64,000 nucleotides of DNA from positions 42,021,009 through 42,085,008 of the forward strand of contig NC_089767.1 in assembly GCF_040412425.1 (NCBI RefSeq), in the 5' to 3' direction. A program made the translations under genes and the position numbers. The notes below the pieces were generated by a model. That model was not told the DNA's origin. It saw only the letters and a list, made by a program, of their open reading frames with translations, and did not search any database. This document shows positions 14,331 to 25,340 of this stretch, piece by piece; within the stretch, counting starts at the first letter, position 1, and each line of letters starts with the position of its first letter. This DNA is from Macrobrachium rosenbergii (taxonomy: Eukaryota; Arthropoda; Malacostraca; Decapoda; Palaemonidae).

Positions 14331-14853
14331 TTGTTCAGTCAGAGGTATGAGCAACCATCAGTTTGGGACTCACGTTGGAAAGGGCTTTGCCCTGTAATTT
14401 ACCCACCCTTAGTTCATGGTGACTAATTTTTTGTGTTAACTTTGGAATATTTATGTACAGTACATGGGTGATTATAATTTTAGAAATAAAACAAGTAATA
14501 CAAATTGAAACAAAGTATTCTTATTTGTGCTGAGGGTAGTGTTATGCGATGTCCATAGGTATTTGATGAGGATGAATTATAACCTTGCAAGATGCAGTGT
14601 GCCAGATTCCTCGTCTTGCTTATGTTTTGAGAGATTAACTTTTTTTACCGTACATTTAAACTCCCCAAAATGATATTAGGATGCATTGTAATTCATGAAT
14701 TTCTATTTAGAGAAAGTTTTGATACCCCGCGAGCGAGATGGCAAGCCTATGAGAAGAGATGGACCGCCAAGGGAAAATCGTCTCTCGAGTGAACGAGGAG
14801 GCCCCATGCCATTCAGACCCCGTGATTCTGCCAGACCGAAATCACCGAAATGA
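934..14853 (+). CDS. Larp4B: La-related protein 4/4B (LARP4 family), 3' part of the gene, 11 coding exons
   Basis: RNA-binding protein expected to bind mRNA poly(A) tails and poly(A)-binding protein in the cytoplasm and so affect mRNA stability and translation (family knowledge). Coding exons: 934-1070, 3108-3271, 3679-3819, 4239-4526, 5333-5475, 5620-6435, 6852-7054, 9239-10052, 10658-10748, 11016-11154, 14711-14853. Phases join without any stop, giving 1025 residues after the first split codon. Visible in order: C-terminal half of the La motif (residues 1-46, with [12 protein letters not shown]), RRM (about 82-157, starting [17 protein letters not shown]), Gly/Ser/Pro and His-rich linkers, an Arg-rich stretch followed by [12 protein letters not shown] (about 565-631), a SDVMKG motif, and a charged helix [20 protein letters not shown]. 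These are the LARP4 hallmarks. The N-terminus (PAM2-like motif, first half of the La motif) must lie before base 1. The choice between LARP4 and LARP4B is by analogy with the single insect gene. Confidence 0.92.
1808..2082 (+). repeat. SINE-like dispersed repeat, copy 1
   Basis: Shares the same order of blocks with 34730-35010: CTGTAGGCA near the start, CCCTTAGCTGCAACCCCTT, a pyrimidine-rich middle, then TGAATGACC and CTTTGGCCTAAA near the end. It sits in a LARP4-like intron, in sense orientation. Its type (SINE, or the 3' end of a LINE) is inferred. I associate this consensus with decapod genomes. Confidence 0.75.
2136..2224 (+). repeat. Imperfect 45-bp tandem duplication
   Basis: TAATAGATGA followed by AGTAGGGACACCT recurs at 2148 and 2193 with small differences. 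A (GT)n run at 2115-2128 lies just upstream. Confidence 0.75.
3108..3271 (+). CDS. Larp4B: Larp4B exon: La-to-RRM linker and start of the RRM
   Basis: Acceptor TTGCAG, donor GTACAG. It holds an acidic linker ([15 protein letters not shown]) and then [19 protein letters not shown], nearly invariant RNP2-side sequence of LARP4 RRMs. A second in-frame acceptor (CTAG at 3122-3125) would shorten the linker by six residues, so the exact start is less certain than the frame. Confidence 0.9.
3679..3819 (+). CDS. Larp4B: Larp4B exon: core of the RRM
   Basis: Acceptor TTGCAG, donor GTAAGA, phase 0 on both sides, 47 codons. Translation [16 protein letters not shown] followed by [16 protein letters not shown] matches the middle strands and second helix of the LARP4 RRM. 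Confidence 0.92.
4239..4526 (+). CDS. Larp4B: Larp4B exon: end of RRM and Gly/Pro-rich linker
   Basis: Acceptor TTTTCAG, donor GTGAGT, phase 0, 96 codons. It starts [13 protein letters not shown], the last RRM strand. The rest is a Gly/Ser/Pro/Gln linker rich in phosphorylatable residues. The sequence after the RRM does not resemble the vertebrate continuation (expected for a fast-evolving linker). Confidence 0.85.
5333..5475 (+). CDS. Larp4B: Larp4B exon: aromatic-rich linker segment
   Basis: Acceptor TTTTTTCCAG, donor GTTGGT (weak but canonical GT), ends in phase 2. Translation [20 protein letters not shown] is followed by a basic Asn/Arg tail. LARP4 proteins have a similar aromatic region after the RRM. 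Confidence 0.85.
5620..6435 (+). CDS. Larp4B: Larp4B exon: long low-complexity region
   Basis: A 816-base exon. The acceptor is TTTTTCAAG, with AAG rather than the usual CAG or TAG; the donor is GTAAGT. It encodes an Asn/Gly/Arg-rich start, proline runs (residues of the form [12 protein letters not shown]), Ser/Thr stretches, a Gln/His segment and a His/Tyr cluster ending in [10 protein letters not shown]. This is predicted to be disordered. The frame is set by open reading across the whole exon and phase match on both sides. Confidence 0.85.
6508..6779. mobile_element. Tigger/pogo-like MITE with TA target duplication
   Basis: Terminal inverted repeats start CAGGCAG at 6510 and end CTGCCTG at 6777, with 17 of the first 23 positions paired. 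TA lies on both sides (6508-6509, 6778-6779). The 268-bp body is rich in CGCCGAT/ATCGGCG motifs and has no long open frame. The CAGGCAG start and TA duplication fit the Tc1/mariner superfamily, Tigger branch. It lies in an intron of the LARP4-like gene. Confidence 0.85.
6852..7054 (+). CDS. Larp4B: Larp4B exon: Arg-rich segment and FDL..FPPLP motif
   Basis: Acceptor CACACAG, donor GTAAGG. It starts with an [13 protein letters not shown] basic stretch and ends [13 protein letters not shown], the conserved short motif downstream of the RRM in all LARP4 proteins. It lies just after the MITE at 6510-6777. Confidence 0.9.
7055..9238 (+). other. Intron of the LARP4-like gene with two small duplications
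   Basis: It contains a near-perfect 53-bp tandem duplication at 7201-7306 (TTACTGTGTTTTGCCA in each copy) and a looser 41-bp pair at 8610-8691 (TATGGAAGTGG). I see no exon in the remaining sequence. Confidence 0.65.
9239..10052 (+). CDS. Larp4B: Larp4B exon: Ser/Thr-rich and Arg/Asp-rich region
   Basis: Acceptor TCTTTTAG. The donor GTAATT at 10053 overlaps an in-frame TAA, so failure to splice adds one Lys and stops. The exon begins with an acidic segment and RFSDVMKG (compare LSDVVKG in LARP4), then Ser/Thr/Ala low complexity, then an RDHREYSRD-type Arg/Asp/Glu region ending [10 protein letters not shown]. Splicing to the next exon restores a Lys codon in frame. Confidence 0.87.
10658..10748 (+). 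CDS. Larp4B: Larp4B exon: short acidic segment
   Basis: Acceptor TTCCCAG, donor GTAAGA, 91 bases, entering in phase 2 and leaving in phase 0. Translation [19 protein letters not shown]. No domain is recognised; it is supported by splice sites and phase continuity with both neighbours. Confidence 0.78.
10777..10902 (+). repeat. Perfect 63-bp tandem duplication
   Basis: Two adjacent copies (10777-10839 and 10840-10902) appear identical, each ending GATTGACACAG. It lies in the short intron between two LARP4-like exons and starts 28 bases after the donor. Identity of the copies implies a recent event or an assembly error. Confidence 0.92.
11016..11154 (+). CDS. Larp4B: Larp4B exon: charged C-terminal helix
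   Basis: Acceptor GCTATAG, donor GTAGGT. Translation [20 protein letters not shown] continues as a Lys/Glu-rich helix. Placed near the C-terminus, where LARP4 proteins keep a conserved LSYA/SWAxx-type segment. Confidence 0.82.
12940..13075 (-). pseudogene. Decayed LINE reverse transcriptase fragment
   Basis: On the minus strand a stretch reads [14 protein letters not shown] and then [12 protein letters not shown]. This resembles the LNxxKSKVMR...F(K/R)YLG segment after the catalytic motif in non-LTR reverse transcriptases. The match is short and weak. Confidence 0.4.
14291..14326. repeat. (CT)n microsatellite
   Basis: About 18 uninterrupted CT units on the plus strand. Confidence 0.97.
14711..14853 (+). 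CDS. Larp4B: Larp4B last coding exon and stop
   Basis: Acceptor TTCTATTTAG. It completes the split Glu codon and encodes an Arg/Pro-rich tail ending SARPKSPK, then TGA at 14851-14853. The intron before it is 3.6 kb, so assignment rests on phase match and the Arg/Gly/Pro composition typical of this C-terminus. Confidence 0.8.
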
Positions 14854-16440
14854 AGAACTTGACTCTTAACTTGATTGTGGTGATGACGACGAACCAGAGA
14901 CGGCTGCCCTCCAGGCTGGGGAATCACTTACAGGGAGCCTATTTAAACGGAAGGAATACTAATAAGACAATACGGCTGGTCTTGCCTTGTCCCAACACAG
15001 ACCAACCCATTGCAAGCGAGGTTGTTGCATTTGCATTGCTAGTTTTGCTCTCCCTGGTGATTTCTATATTAGAACAAGTGTTGTAACCCCAGCCTGGTGA
15101 CTCTGCACCCCACGTCCGGCCCAGTTAGTGCTGTAGCACGTGGCTGCATCATCCTTCTCCAGTGCCTATGCTGCCTGCCATTATTATATGTATATAGTGA
15201 AAACATTGTGCGCTGTTAGCTCCGTATGCAATGTGCTCGACTGGAGAGTCAATTATGACCGGTGCCAAAATTATGGCAGTTTTGCTTAATTGTACAGTTG
15301 AGAGTTTATTTTTGACAATAATAGCCTTGTAAATTAATGAGAAAATTTTGGAGCCATTCCTCAGAACTCGGTGTGGCATTGTGAATTGTGTATAGCTACT
15401 TATATTAAAAAGAGTGCTTGCCTGTGACTTGGCTGAATCAAAAACCATGAACAGCCATTTTGTGTGTGTGATGGCAATGATAATTACTTGGGGACAATTC
15501 CTTGTCATTGACAAGGGCTCCCTCGTTGGTGCTCAAATGAAAAAACATTTTACAGGAATAGAAAAAATAGGAAACAACAAACCTTTAGTTGCATTATTGG
15601 CACCTCCCATTATTTTTGGCTGTGACCTAAGAAGCAAGTTTCTTCAGTGAAGAATATTTGGCTTGCTTGCTTTACCTAGAAATGTATCATACATCATTGA
15701 TGAATATATGAAGAGAAAGTGTTTGTTATTGTAGCAAATTCAAGGAGCTGCTAGTGAGGACACTGAATATCGAAGGGCTTTGTATGAGTGACGTGCATTT
15801 AACCTACAGTGGTAGCAATTCTGAGTGCAGAGTTGTTATTGAATGGCAAGTGGAGCGAGTGTTACGTGATATGCAAGCGTAAGTGTTTGTTGTTTGGCGT
15901 GAAGAGTGGACAATGAGCGCATGTTGTGAAAATGCTGTGATCAAGTGTCGGAACTTGTGCCTGGTTACTTTTACTCCCTGTCTTTCGAGTGGTTCTTGCT
16001 TGGTTGTGTAGCCCCTTTGATCATCATTGACTACATGCTGGCATAAGATTTGGATGTGTGCATTGCATAAATGGTGTTGATGTACATAAATGTGCTACGG
16101 CTATAAGACTGGCAAGTAAGGTAAGGTTACCTCCTCTCATCCTGTGTAGAGACCCAGGTTGTGAATGAATGTCTTATGGAGTGTGACAAACTTTTCTGAT
16201 TAAAGTGAGAAAAAAAAAGAAAAAAAACCCGTGGGATTTGCTAAGAAACCCCACCTGAAAACTTAACACTAATCCCAAAGTTTGGGCGTGCAGTGATATG
16301 TAGTGATAACCGAACCTCAATTACAACATAAAAAGTTTAAAAAAATAAAAAAAAATTGACGCACTCTGAATGGTAATTATTGTAATGAAGACGAAATTAT
16401 TTGACATTCGTGACAATAAATTTTCGTGTTTACTAGTTGG
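14854..16440 (+). other. Probable 3' UTR of the LARP4-like gene
   Basis: Non-coding sequence directly after the stop codon up to the best poly(A) signal. Short open frames inside it show no recognisable protein. The true end could be earlier (ATTAAA at 16199-16204, next to an A-rich run) or later. Confidence 0.55.
16415..16420 (+). terminator. Poly(A) signal AATAAA of the LARP4-like gene
   Basis: Canonical AATAAA followed by a GT/T-rich stretch (TTTTCGTGTTT). An alternative ATTAAA lies at 16199-16204. The site of cleavage is inferred. Confidence 0.5.
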
Positions 16441-17756
16441 TCGTTTAGGAGTGTTTTATCTTGGGTGATCATCCCGTAGCTTGATATTCATCTTTGAAAA
16501 GCTTTGGGTGATTATACAGTATATATATATACATATGAATTTTTTCTTTCTAATTTCAAAGAAGATAGTGTTTGTACAGAAATGGATAATTTTTTTTGAA
16601 GATCACAACCCAGTCCAGTGAATTTGCTTTCTGTGGAAATATTAACAGTTAATGTGGTAATATATATTATATTGGATATAATAGGTTGAATTGATTGAAG
16701 GTGTGTGTCTGGACTGTCCTGAGCTTGGTTAAGTGGTACACACTACACAGACTGAGTGCATTTTATTTCCAAGTGCTCCTGTTTGCAAAAGCATTTATGA
16801 TTTGTAAATGTCTTACCAGATAACGTTATTTGGTTGTCTTCAGTGTTTCATGGTATACAGTTTTATTACAAAATGTGATGGCTTCCATAATTTCCATTTG
16901 CTATTGTAATTGCAGATGTATATTCATATATCAAATTGCTTTTTGGCCCTCAGGCCTCAAGCTTTGACCCACATAAATGATACTTAGGCTTAGCAGCCGA
17001 AGTGCTTGCAAAATTTGATAAAAAAGAAAAAAAAGTCCCATTTTAGAGTATAGATTGAAAAGTTATTAAAAGAACACGCAAATGAGCCGGCCTCAAAAGA
17101 CTGAAACTGCTAATTGACGCAATGAGGTTGTGCACCCGTTGGCCATTAGCTTTTGGACTTCTTCTTCATTGTCATCATTCTGATATTTTTGTGTGTAAGC
17201 ACCATGCCTTTATTGATGCATGTTAGTGGTGTGAGGTTGGTAATTTATAAGATTTATTTCGTTCAAGGGAGAAGACTTGAGTCCAAAGTGTTCAAAAGAA
17301 ATTTTGGCAATTGTCTTTGAAGGGAAGTTCTTGAAGACAGCAGCATTACTATCAGTGGAGAATGGCCCTTTTGAATACTCCCTTTAATTTTTTGAGGATT
17401 TCATGGTGTAGATGCGAGTGCCGTCATTCATTTCAATCGCAGGCAGTTAGGGAGCTCAGACTTGTTTTGTTATCAGTATCTTTGAAGGGAAAGGAAGTAT
17501 ATAGGAAGTGAAGTATATTAGTCATATTGTGTACCTTGCATAGAACTGTTTAGTTTCCTCCTCTTTAAGCAGAGTTATGAAGACATAAGCATATCCTCAT
17601 TATTTTATACTGTACATCTCATTACTCACTAATAATAGTTTCCATTCAGTTATTTTAAGAGAAAATGATGTAGAGTAGGTTCTAGTGGATGATTTGACTT
17701 TTACTGTTCTGGTTTCCAGTGTAGGAAACACCCTTGGCTATTGGTCATTAGCTGAA

Positions 17757-17760
<4 letters not shown>
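16441..17760. other. Intergenic, nothing recognised
   Basis: AT-rich sequence with short A and T runs. No credible exon, repeat or RNA gene seen; part may still be 3' UTR. Confidence 0.5.
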
Positions 17761-17839
<79 letters not shown>

Positions 17840-17852
17840 CTGACCTGAAATT

Positions 17853-17921
<69 letters not shown>
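17761..17921. repeat. Double (CT)n microsatellite
   Basis: Two long CT blocks, 17761-17838 and 17857-17921, separated by a short CCTGACCTGAAATTGAAA segment. A similar CGACCTGGAAATGAAA follows the second block, so the array and its flank appear to have been duplicated together. Confidence 0.95.
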
Positions 17922-17922
<1 letters not shown>

Positions 17923-20900
17923 ACCTGGAAATGAAACCTTTTCTAGATTGTATTTAGAGGAAAGGGTGTTTAAACCGCGATTCACAAGTTCCTTTTCCAT
18001 GGACATGCATTTTTTGACTGAGATGTAGTGCATTGCCTATGGATGAGTTTTGTAAGGAGTCGTAATGGTGTCCTCTGGTATGAGTGGTCAGAAATGGAGC
18101 CAAGGTCAGTGTGTCCATTCTCACATTTTATTATATTATTTAATTTATTATTACCCAGCTTTTTTTGTGGAGCCATTATTTTTAATTTGGGGGTTCAGAC
18201 GAAAATTGTCATCAGACATATACAGCCATTTATTCAAGTATGTGATAGAGGAAGTTTTGAGAAAATTTGTGGCATTTTACAGTGTAAGACATAATTTAGT
18301 TGCTTTTGGATTTAGTGTGATTATGTAAAGAGCAGTTTTGTTATGCATGCTTGCATTTAGGTAATAATACAGTCTGTCTTTTGGTTGGATACTGATTTCT
18401 TTGGTGCAATTTTCCATTAGCAGCATTTTGAAGTCCCTGATAATACGTTCAGAGAAGACATCATTGCTGACTACAACTTTCATGTCTTTCTGAGGGAAGG
18501 GTTAATATATGTATATACATATAAATATATTGAGTTTGTATTCAGAAGTATATAAATATTTTCATTTGTTACCAGTCTGAGAAGTACAGTACCTACATGA
18601 AACAAGTAGTCTGCTGATGCAAAGTCATTGCGACGATCACTAGTCTTATTCCCATTCCAAGTGCACGAACACGGGAGAAATGTAGAACCAGCCAGTGTGG
18701 TAGGTAACTGCTACTTTTTAAATGAAATTGAACTTTAGCCCACTTAAATCACTTAGTACTGTATATATATATGAATTATAAGTACTGTACTTGCAAGTGG
18801 AAACTTGTACTGTATCTAGAAAATATTTAAAATATGGTAGAGGCTTAGGAGGAGGTCTTGAAATGTCTCCTTACACAAGACTGATTTCATATAATTTTTT
18901 ATTTTTTTTCCACCTGCTTGGTCCTACATGTGCGTGCAGTCTTGTAGAATTTAACACGCCCTTGTGTCAGTTTATATTTCCTCAAATGTGCGACTGACCA
19001 CCACAGTTACTCAGGAACCACAGTACCGTCAGATGACAGTGATTGAGGATTCATTAGGTTGCTGTTGATGAGTTTATTTTGCAATGGGTTGGGTGGGTGG
19101 GAGGGAATGCTGTCTGTCTCACTGTTTTTAGGGTGCTGATGATTTTGAATAATTTCTATGAGATTAGGTATTGTGAATATCATAATGCACTTAAGTGTTG
19201 GTGACATTGATCATAGACTTGGTGTAACATTGTGGCTTAACTGTTCATATAATGATCCCGTCAGATACAAGGAAGAGATGCTGATGGGGTTTTGTGGAAT
19301 TTCATATAGCCTTATCCCCCTTTTCTCAGATGATGTGGATTATCATTTTTTTTCTAAGATGTACTGCCACCAATATTGTAATATTTGCTCTCAAGTGATG
19401 TTAATAATCCTGATGTTCTTCTGTTGTGCTGTGCGCATTGTTCAGTTTGTCTCAAGTGGTTAATACTATTGATATGCCAATATGCAAGATGTGCAAGGTG
19501 TGTGTGCATGTGCGCGCGATCTCAACCTTTTAATTTAAAATTGACATTAGCAATGTATTAAACTCCACCAGCCTCCTATAGAGTGATTCTCTGGACAGAC
19601 TTTGTGAAGGAGGAAGCCAGGGTATATTATAATTCTTAATTATTAATTATTATTAGTATTCTAAGAACACTTCCATGGCTGTCACATCACTACCTTTTTC
19701 TCACTCGCTCAACACAAAACCATTTTATTGTTTCTGTTAAAAATTTAGTTTGACAAAATAAATTTCGCATGTGGTTTTCAGAACAGACGTTTTGACTTGA
19801 GTCCTTATGATTTTTTTGTTTTGTTTTATTTTTTTTTTTTCTCATTTTTTTGTTATATGTTTTTATGTGGGCTGTGAGCTACCTGTCCAAAGATTTACTC
19901 GTATATATTTGTGGTTTGTTAATATCTAAGAAATATATTTATGCCTTGGATATGAAGTGGATTTATAGATAATGCTTCTGGTAAAATGACCAATTCATAA
20001 TCAGGTAGTGTAACTTGCCCTTCTTGCGCTCATCTCCATGCAGTATCTGTCAGCGAGCTGGATGAATGGTACTGGCATTCCTTTCAATATTAATATTGTA
20101 CGTCTGTATGAAGAAAGATATAGTTTTCTATGCTTGTCAAACTTGCATAATCAAATGCTGGTGATGATAGTGTAACTATATAAAGATAGTTATGAAAGGA
20201 TGAAAGGAAAGTGATTTCTAGTAACCTATTCGGAACACACGCACAAGGAATATATTTACATATATCCAGTTGATTAGTGGTTTCTGTTTTAAATGCTTCC
20301 TTCAAAAACAGCATATTGATTATTTACCCTAAAAAGGTCAGAATTGTCATCATGTAAGTGTTCATTTACTGGGTTTCTGCATAGCAATGGATAAACATTG
20401 AAGCTAATCCTTGGCAGTCCCAGTGGTACCTAAACTTATACAAGCATAGACTCCAGTATATATATAATTTTTTTTTTTATACTTGGTCTCATAAGTTGCT
20501 GGTAGCATTTGCACAAATAGACTGTTTTCATTGCTTTTAAGTTTTTCCATTCACAAAGGAAATGAAAGGATGAGATGAAATAAAAACACAGGTCACCGAA
20601 CTATGCCCTTGTGTACTGATTGTATGTCACTAATGCAGTTCCCAAGACCACTGAACACGCTGTCATAGTTGCTGTTTGATGTGACTAATGGTAAAGTAAC
20701 CGAAAGAATTTTGAAAGTGAGTCCACCCTGGTTACTTGCATTTTTTTTCTATATGGAGAAGATACTGGAAAACATAATTTAGAAAATTATCATTTTTTTA
20801 TTTCTTGCCTTTTAGTAACCCTTTGGAAACGTGTAAGTAATGGGAGTAGGCATGCTTACATTGTTTCAGTACTGACAAGATCTGAAATTTGTTGGCACTG

Positions 20901-22600
20901 ATGGTTCAGGAGTCATCTTTATTAAAAGGATGTCTACTGGAGGTTGCATCTGCATGGTAATATTACAGAGGACCTTGCTGGAAGGAGAGGAGAAAGATTA
21001 AACGAGCAAGTTTCTTCTTTATCTCGTATAGAGACAAAAAAAAAAAAGTTTTCTGTTATAAGCACTGCATAGTTTGTCGTCCTCACAGTTGAAAACATAC
21101 ACACCCTCTCTCTAAGATTCCCTAGTGTCTTTTATGTTCCGGACTCCTTAATAATTCTTATGGAAGTGCCACTTGACACATTATTGTAAACTTTTATCAC
21201 CACCTTCCAGCACTGACATCTTTTATCACCCTGTGGCAAAGGTATTTAAAAATGTAATTTGGTACAAACTTTGCATATACTACAGTATGGGAAGTAGATC
21301 ACCATGTTGTAGAAGTTCATGTTGAGTTACAAGTACTTGTTGAATTGATTGACCAGTAATGTATTTACATTTTTCCCTAGTAATCTTGTAGTGCCTTAGT
21401 GTAGTTATGCTGTACAGTTCTGTCCCAAAACAAGATTGAGCCCGACAGACTTGTTTCTTCAAATAATGACGTTCTTAAGGTTCCCTTGTAACAGAATGTT
21501 TCAGAATTATTGATTGTCATTAGATGTGTACATTATTCATCCAATCTACAGTTAATATGGGCCCTCAGTTCTTGTCTTAAGAACATTGTATAGGAAAAAA
21601 GTTATTCTTGTGGCTGATCTAAGAGTAGTTTGATACATGTCGATTTAATCTTATGAAGCCCAAAGTTATATGGTTATCTGGGAAAATTCTGTTGCTGTTA
21701 GTATACACATTCCAATTAGTATGGTTCATGTTCATATTTTTCATGTACCAGGTCCCCCTTAATTTTTTATTTATTTAATTTATTTTTTCAAGAAAATTTT
21801 TCAAAACTAGTGCAGAAGGAATTTTAGTACAGTAATAATGTCTGTGCTGCGGAAGAGACTTACCATATATTGCATTACAGAAAGGAAAGGTGGTGTGGTT
21901 AAACTAAATAATACATAATGTGACCTTACGAGAGAGGACTGCTTACAAATCTCCACAGGACAAAATGTTCCATAGATAATGTTTTCAGAGCATGAGGGGT
22001 GTAATTTCCATAACTTCCACAACCAGCCAACCTCCCAAATCCTATCTGATGTTTCATATTTATCTTTGAAAGCCCATAAAAACAAAGTCTTGTCCTTGAA
22101 ATGACAGTCTAAAGTCTTGGAGGGAATGCACCATCAAGTAAAACCTAGTGGGAGCTGTGGTAGTGGCCCGTATTGCCCTGTATGAGATTGGGTATGCTTA
22201 TAAAAGTTGGCAAAATCTGAGCTAATCCTGCATGCTGTTTCGTGCGGAAGTAAAGAAGAGATGACTGAATTTATTTTTGTAGGGAATAAAGATACTGGTA
22301 CACAATTCAAACCAAAGGTGTTACAATGCTATAACGATTACAGATTTGGTCATGTTTCATGTTTATAAAGATGTCAAACTATATAACAAATGCTCTTATC
22401 CAGGACAAGGTGTCTGCTTTTATCTGCCTGTTGTGTGAATACTCTGTGACAAGAATTGCCAGTAGACAGCTGTTTAAGTCAAATGCAAAGCAAAGTGTGG
22501 TCTTATGGTAGAAAGCTTTCAAGCTAATCAAAAGAAATTTCCAAAACTGAAATCCCAGCGGTAGTTTAATCACTTCTCATACAAGTAAGCCTCTTCAGGC
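17922..22600. other. Intergenic, nothing recognised
   Basis: AT-rich sequence with scattered short open frames, none of which looks like a protein. No inverted or tandem repeat of note was seen by eye. Confidence 0.5.
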
Positions 22601-22628
22601 AAATGCGATTTATGCAGAAAAAGAAAAA

Positions 22629-22890
22629 CTGGTTGCTACCAGTTCATTTACCTCAGAGGTTAGTCTTTCAAAAACAAATCTGCTACTTTTGTCAGTAGAA
22701 AGAAGAAAGCCTGGTGCCATCAGAACTTTACCTTTGGTACAAGCTTAGTTAAATATAATTCACTACTGGTATCAAATTTTTCTCTACAGCGGGCAACTTC
22801 ATTATAATTTGAAGTAGATGTGACTTCTACATATATACAAAAGCTAAGTGCCACCAGTACATTTACCATTGGGACTAATCTCGAGACGAG
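22629..22890 (-). repeat. Degenerate repeated segment
   Basis: Three related blocks, starting near 22629, 22709 and 22845, each read CTGGTGCCA(C/T)CAG followed by a similar T/A-rich piece. Spacing is irregular (80 and 136 bases). On the minus strand the blocks translate to similar peptides (VPMVNVLVALSF, VPKVKF), so this may be a decayed repeat-containing coding sequence. Confidence 0.45.
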
Positions 22891-23878
22891 TAAGGTAACC
22901 TTACTCTTCAGATCATCCACTACAGTTGTTAGTAGTTCCACATTAAAAACATGCAAATTCTTGGCTGGGATCGGCAGAAGACACTCAGTAGTGTAAATGC
23001 TGTACCATCTAGGAAAAAGGTTTATCCTGACTGGCCTCTGCATAATCAAGAGAGAGAATCCAATAATTTTAACCTGAGAAAAGAAATAGAATATCTTTTG
23101 TTGAACACAAACCTGTTAATTATTAGTTACGATTATAGTAGTTGTTGTTACTGTATTATAAGTTTGCAACAACCTAGTTGGAAAACAGACTGCTGTAAGA
23201 ATGAGATCCCAACAGTGAAGGAAGAAAAGAAAATTGATAAATAAGGAATAACCTGTGAAATAGATAAAAAAAAAAAAAATATGACAAATAGTTAAACTAT
23301 GAGGTGAGATTTGAGTGAGCTTGCTAAACGTGATTTGTACCAATTTTGAATCGCTGCAGTGCAAATGATTCCACCACTGCAGGATCAGAAAGATTATTCC
23401 AGTCATTCCAAGGTTTGTCACAAGAGGAATAAAACGTTAAATCTGTAGATATTCCTACTTGTGATTATATAACATCTCCAAAACCCATTATCATACATGG
23501 CAGAATATATGGAGTAATGAATGTAGTAATAACAAAGTAATAGCCCGTTGTTGAAATGTGGAATTCATTATATCAATGAGAATGACAAGTAATTTTGACT
23601 CTCAGCATTGGCTACGCTTGTTTGACCAATGGATATTCTATGAATACACCACATATACAAAAACTAGAGCAACGTTCTAGCAGTTTGAGTATTTTTTATT
23701 TGAACGTCCAAAATGTCAGCGACAACGAATGTCAAGCTTTGGAGGCAAATCTTTAAAAGAATTTTTGATAAGATTCTCCAATTCAGGTAACCAAGGATCT
23801 GTAATTTGATAATTGAAGTGTAAACTACTTATTAATAAAGAGATCCTTTGAGTCAACCTTATGAGAATAAAATGAATT

Positions 23879-23905
23879 AGCTCAGTGGTCTGGTTGACCA
23901 GCTTA
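23879..23905 (+). repeat. Small fragment of the tRNA-like SINE tail
   Basis: TAGCTCAGTGGTCTGGTT matches the 3' part of the SINE at 37831-38110 (CAGCTCAGTGGTCTGGT). Too short to be sure it is not chance. Confidence 0.4.
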
Positions 23906-24770
23906 ACAATAATAATGTGCAGATGTAGGTATTAAGGAAATGTAGATGATCTTTAAGTACCCAAAACTGCAATAACTATGACCAGATAAAATACCTGCTC
24001 ATGTCACTGATTTATCATCTCTTCAAACCAATGTTTTCCTCAAAATGCTACCCCTAGTGAGTATGACAAGATTAAACAATCCGGATATAGTGGTGTCCAT
24101 TCCTGAAAGAATTCCATTTTGTAGTAATGTCATGTCACACTTAACTGGCCCATGGGTACTTGATGAATAACCCACATGTCCTAGACTGCAAACAAACTAT
24201 AGTTTAGTGGTCTTCTCGAGTTGTATCTTGACCTCAAATTGGTAGCATTTTTCCAAACTATGGGTATTTGATGGATAACCCACATGACCCAGTCTGTGAA
24301 TGCAGAACAGCAATTTAGCAAATATATCTGCAGTGAATTTTTCTTTATTCAGCAAAAACAAATACTGTGTCAAACATGAAACATTTTTTACAGGATGCAG
24401 TATATTGAGTTAAGAATGCAAACTGTGGGCTAGTTAAGCCAATTTATCAACATAAAAGTTATGATGGCTCAAAATCATCTTGCAGATTTGCTACCATATC
24501 ATCCAATAAAACAATTTTCCATTGCCAAACGATCTGAAAAGGTTAAGATTAAGGTTTTAAACTTATCTGGTAATTAGGTATTTTACCAGGGATGCTGTTC
24601 ACACAAAGAGAAGACGGTTGAAACTACCAACAAATAGCAGCCTGGAAATGGGTTTAGGACTGTTAACCAAGACATCATTGGTAAAATGAATAAATAATGA
24701 GGTGAATGGTATTACCTTATGATAGAGGTGAGACAAAAGATAGAGTACTGTACTATATAGATTGACTTCA

Positions 24771-24832
24771 ACAAAATTATTAAAGCATAAAAGAGAGTGA
24801 AACAAAATTATTAAAGCATAAAAGAGAGTGAA
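24771..24832 (+). repeat. 31-bp tandem duplication
   Basis: ACAAAATTATTAAAGC is repeated at 24771 and 24802 as part of two essentially identical 31-bp units. Confidence 0.9.
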
Positions 24833-25340
24833 GTATGCAACATTCCCAACAGAAGCAGCAAAGGTTCATTTAATGTTGCAAAAATTAAGTTCAGTTGATA
24901 GTCTTTCCAAAACAAGTTGAGAGGCCTGTGTCCTAAAAGTCTTCCCTCCGAGACTTTGTTGGTGGTGACCCATATATGCTTCTATGCTCGGTGCAGGCCA
25001 TGAGCTACTCGCTACCTATCTAAAAAACGACCCATGGCTTGGGGTCAGAGTGTAGGCGACTTGTTTCTTTCTGGCTTCTTGAAGTGATCCACTGAGGTTG
25101 AAAATCAACTCCTATCGGGCAGTAAAGGATCTTACTTGGGTACTGGGTGTAAGCTTAATTTCTGGGGTATATGGCAGTGACCGGCCCTCTTCCTTCCTTA
25201 TTCCTCCTCCTGTTAGCCAGCAGCTTGGCCTGAGTACCTGCTTGATTGGGCTCGGATACTTGCAAGCTACATAATCAAGCGTAGAGTCTTAGCGCTTCAG
25301 CTATCAAGGTGTAACCGTCTCTGCTCTGGGGGTGGCCAGC

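Larger units (their letters stand above)
11155..14710 (+). other. Long intron of the LARP4-like gene
   Basis: Holds a 24-bp pair of duplicated units at 12682-12730 (TTACTCCTACTCATC), a decayed LINE fragment at 12940-13075 and a (CT)n array at 14291-14326. No exon was recognised between 11155 and 14710. Confidence 0.65.

Noticed and set aside
15149..15650. Open frames on both strands after the LARP4-like stop codon
   Set aside because: They lie in the probable 3' UTR, have no splice or protein support, and are of a length expected by chance.
17701..18033. Long Arg-Glu repeat frame on the minus strand
   Set aside because: Produced by the (CT)n arrays at 17761-17921. The same applies to Arg-Glu or Leu-Ser frames at 14169-14354, 31245-31460, 32159-32359, 58432-58683 and 61523-61789, and to the Thr-His frame at 30481-30675.
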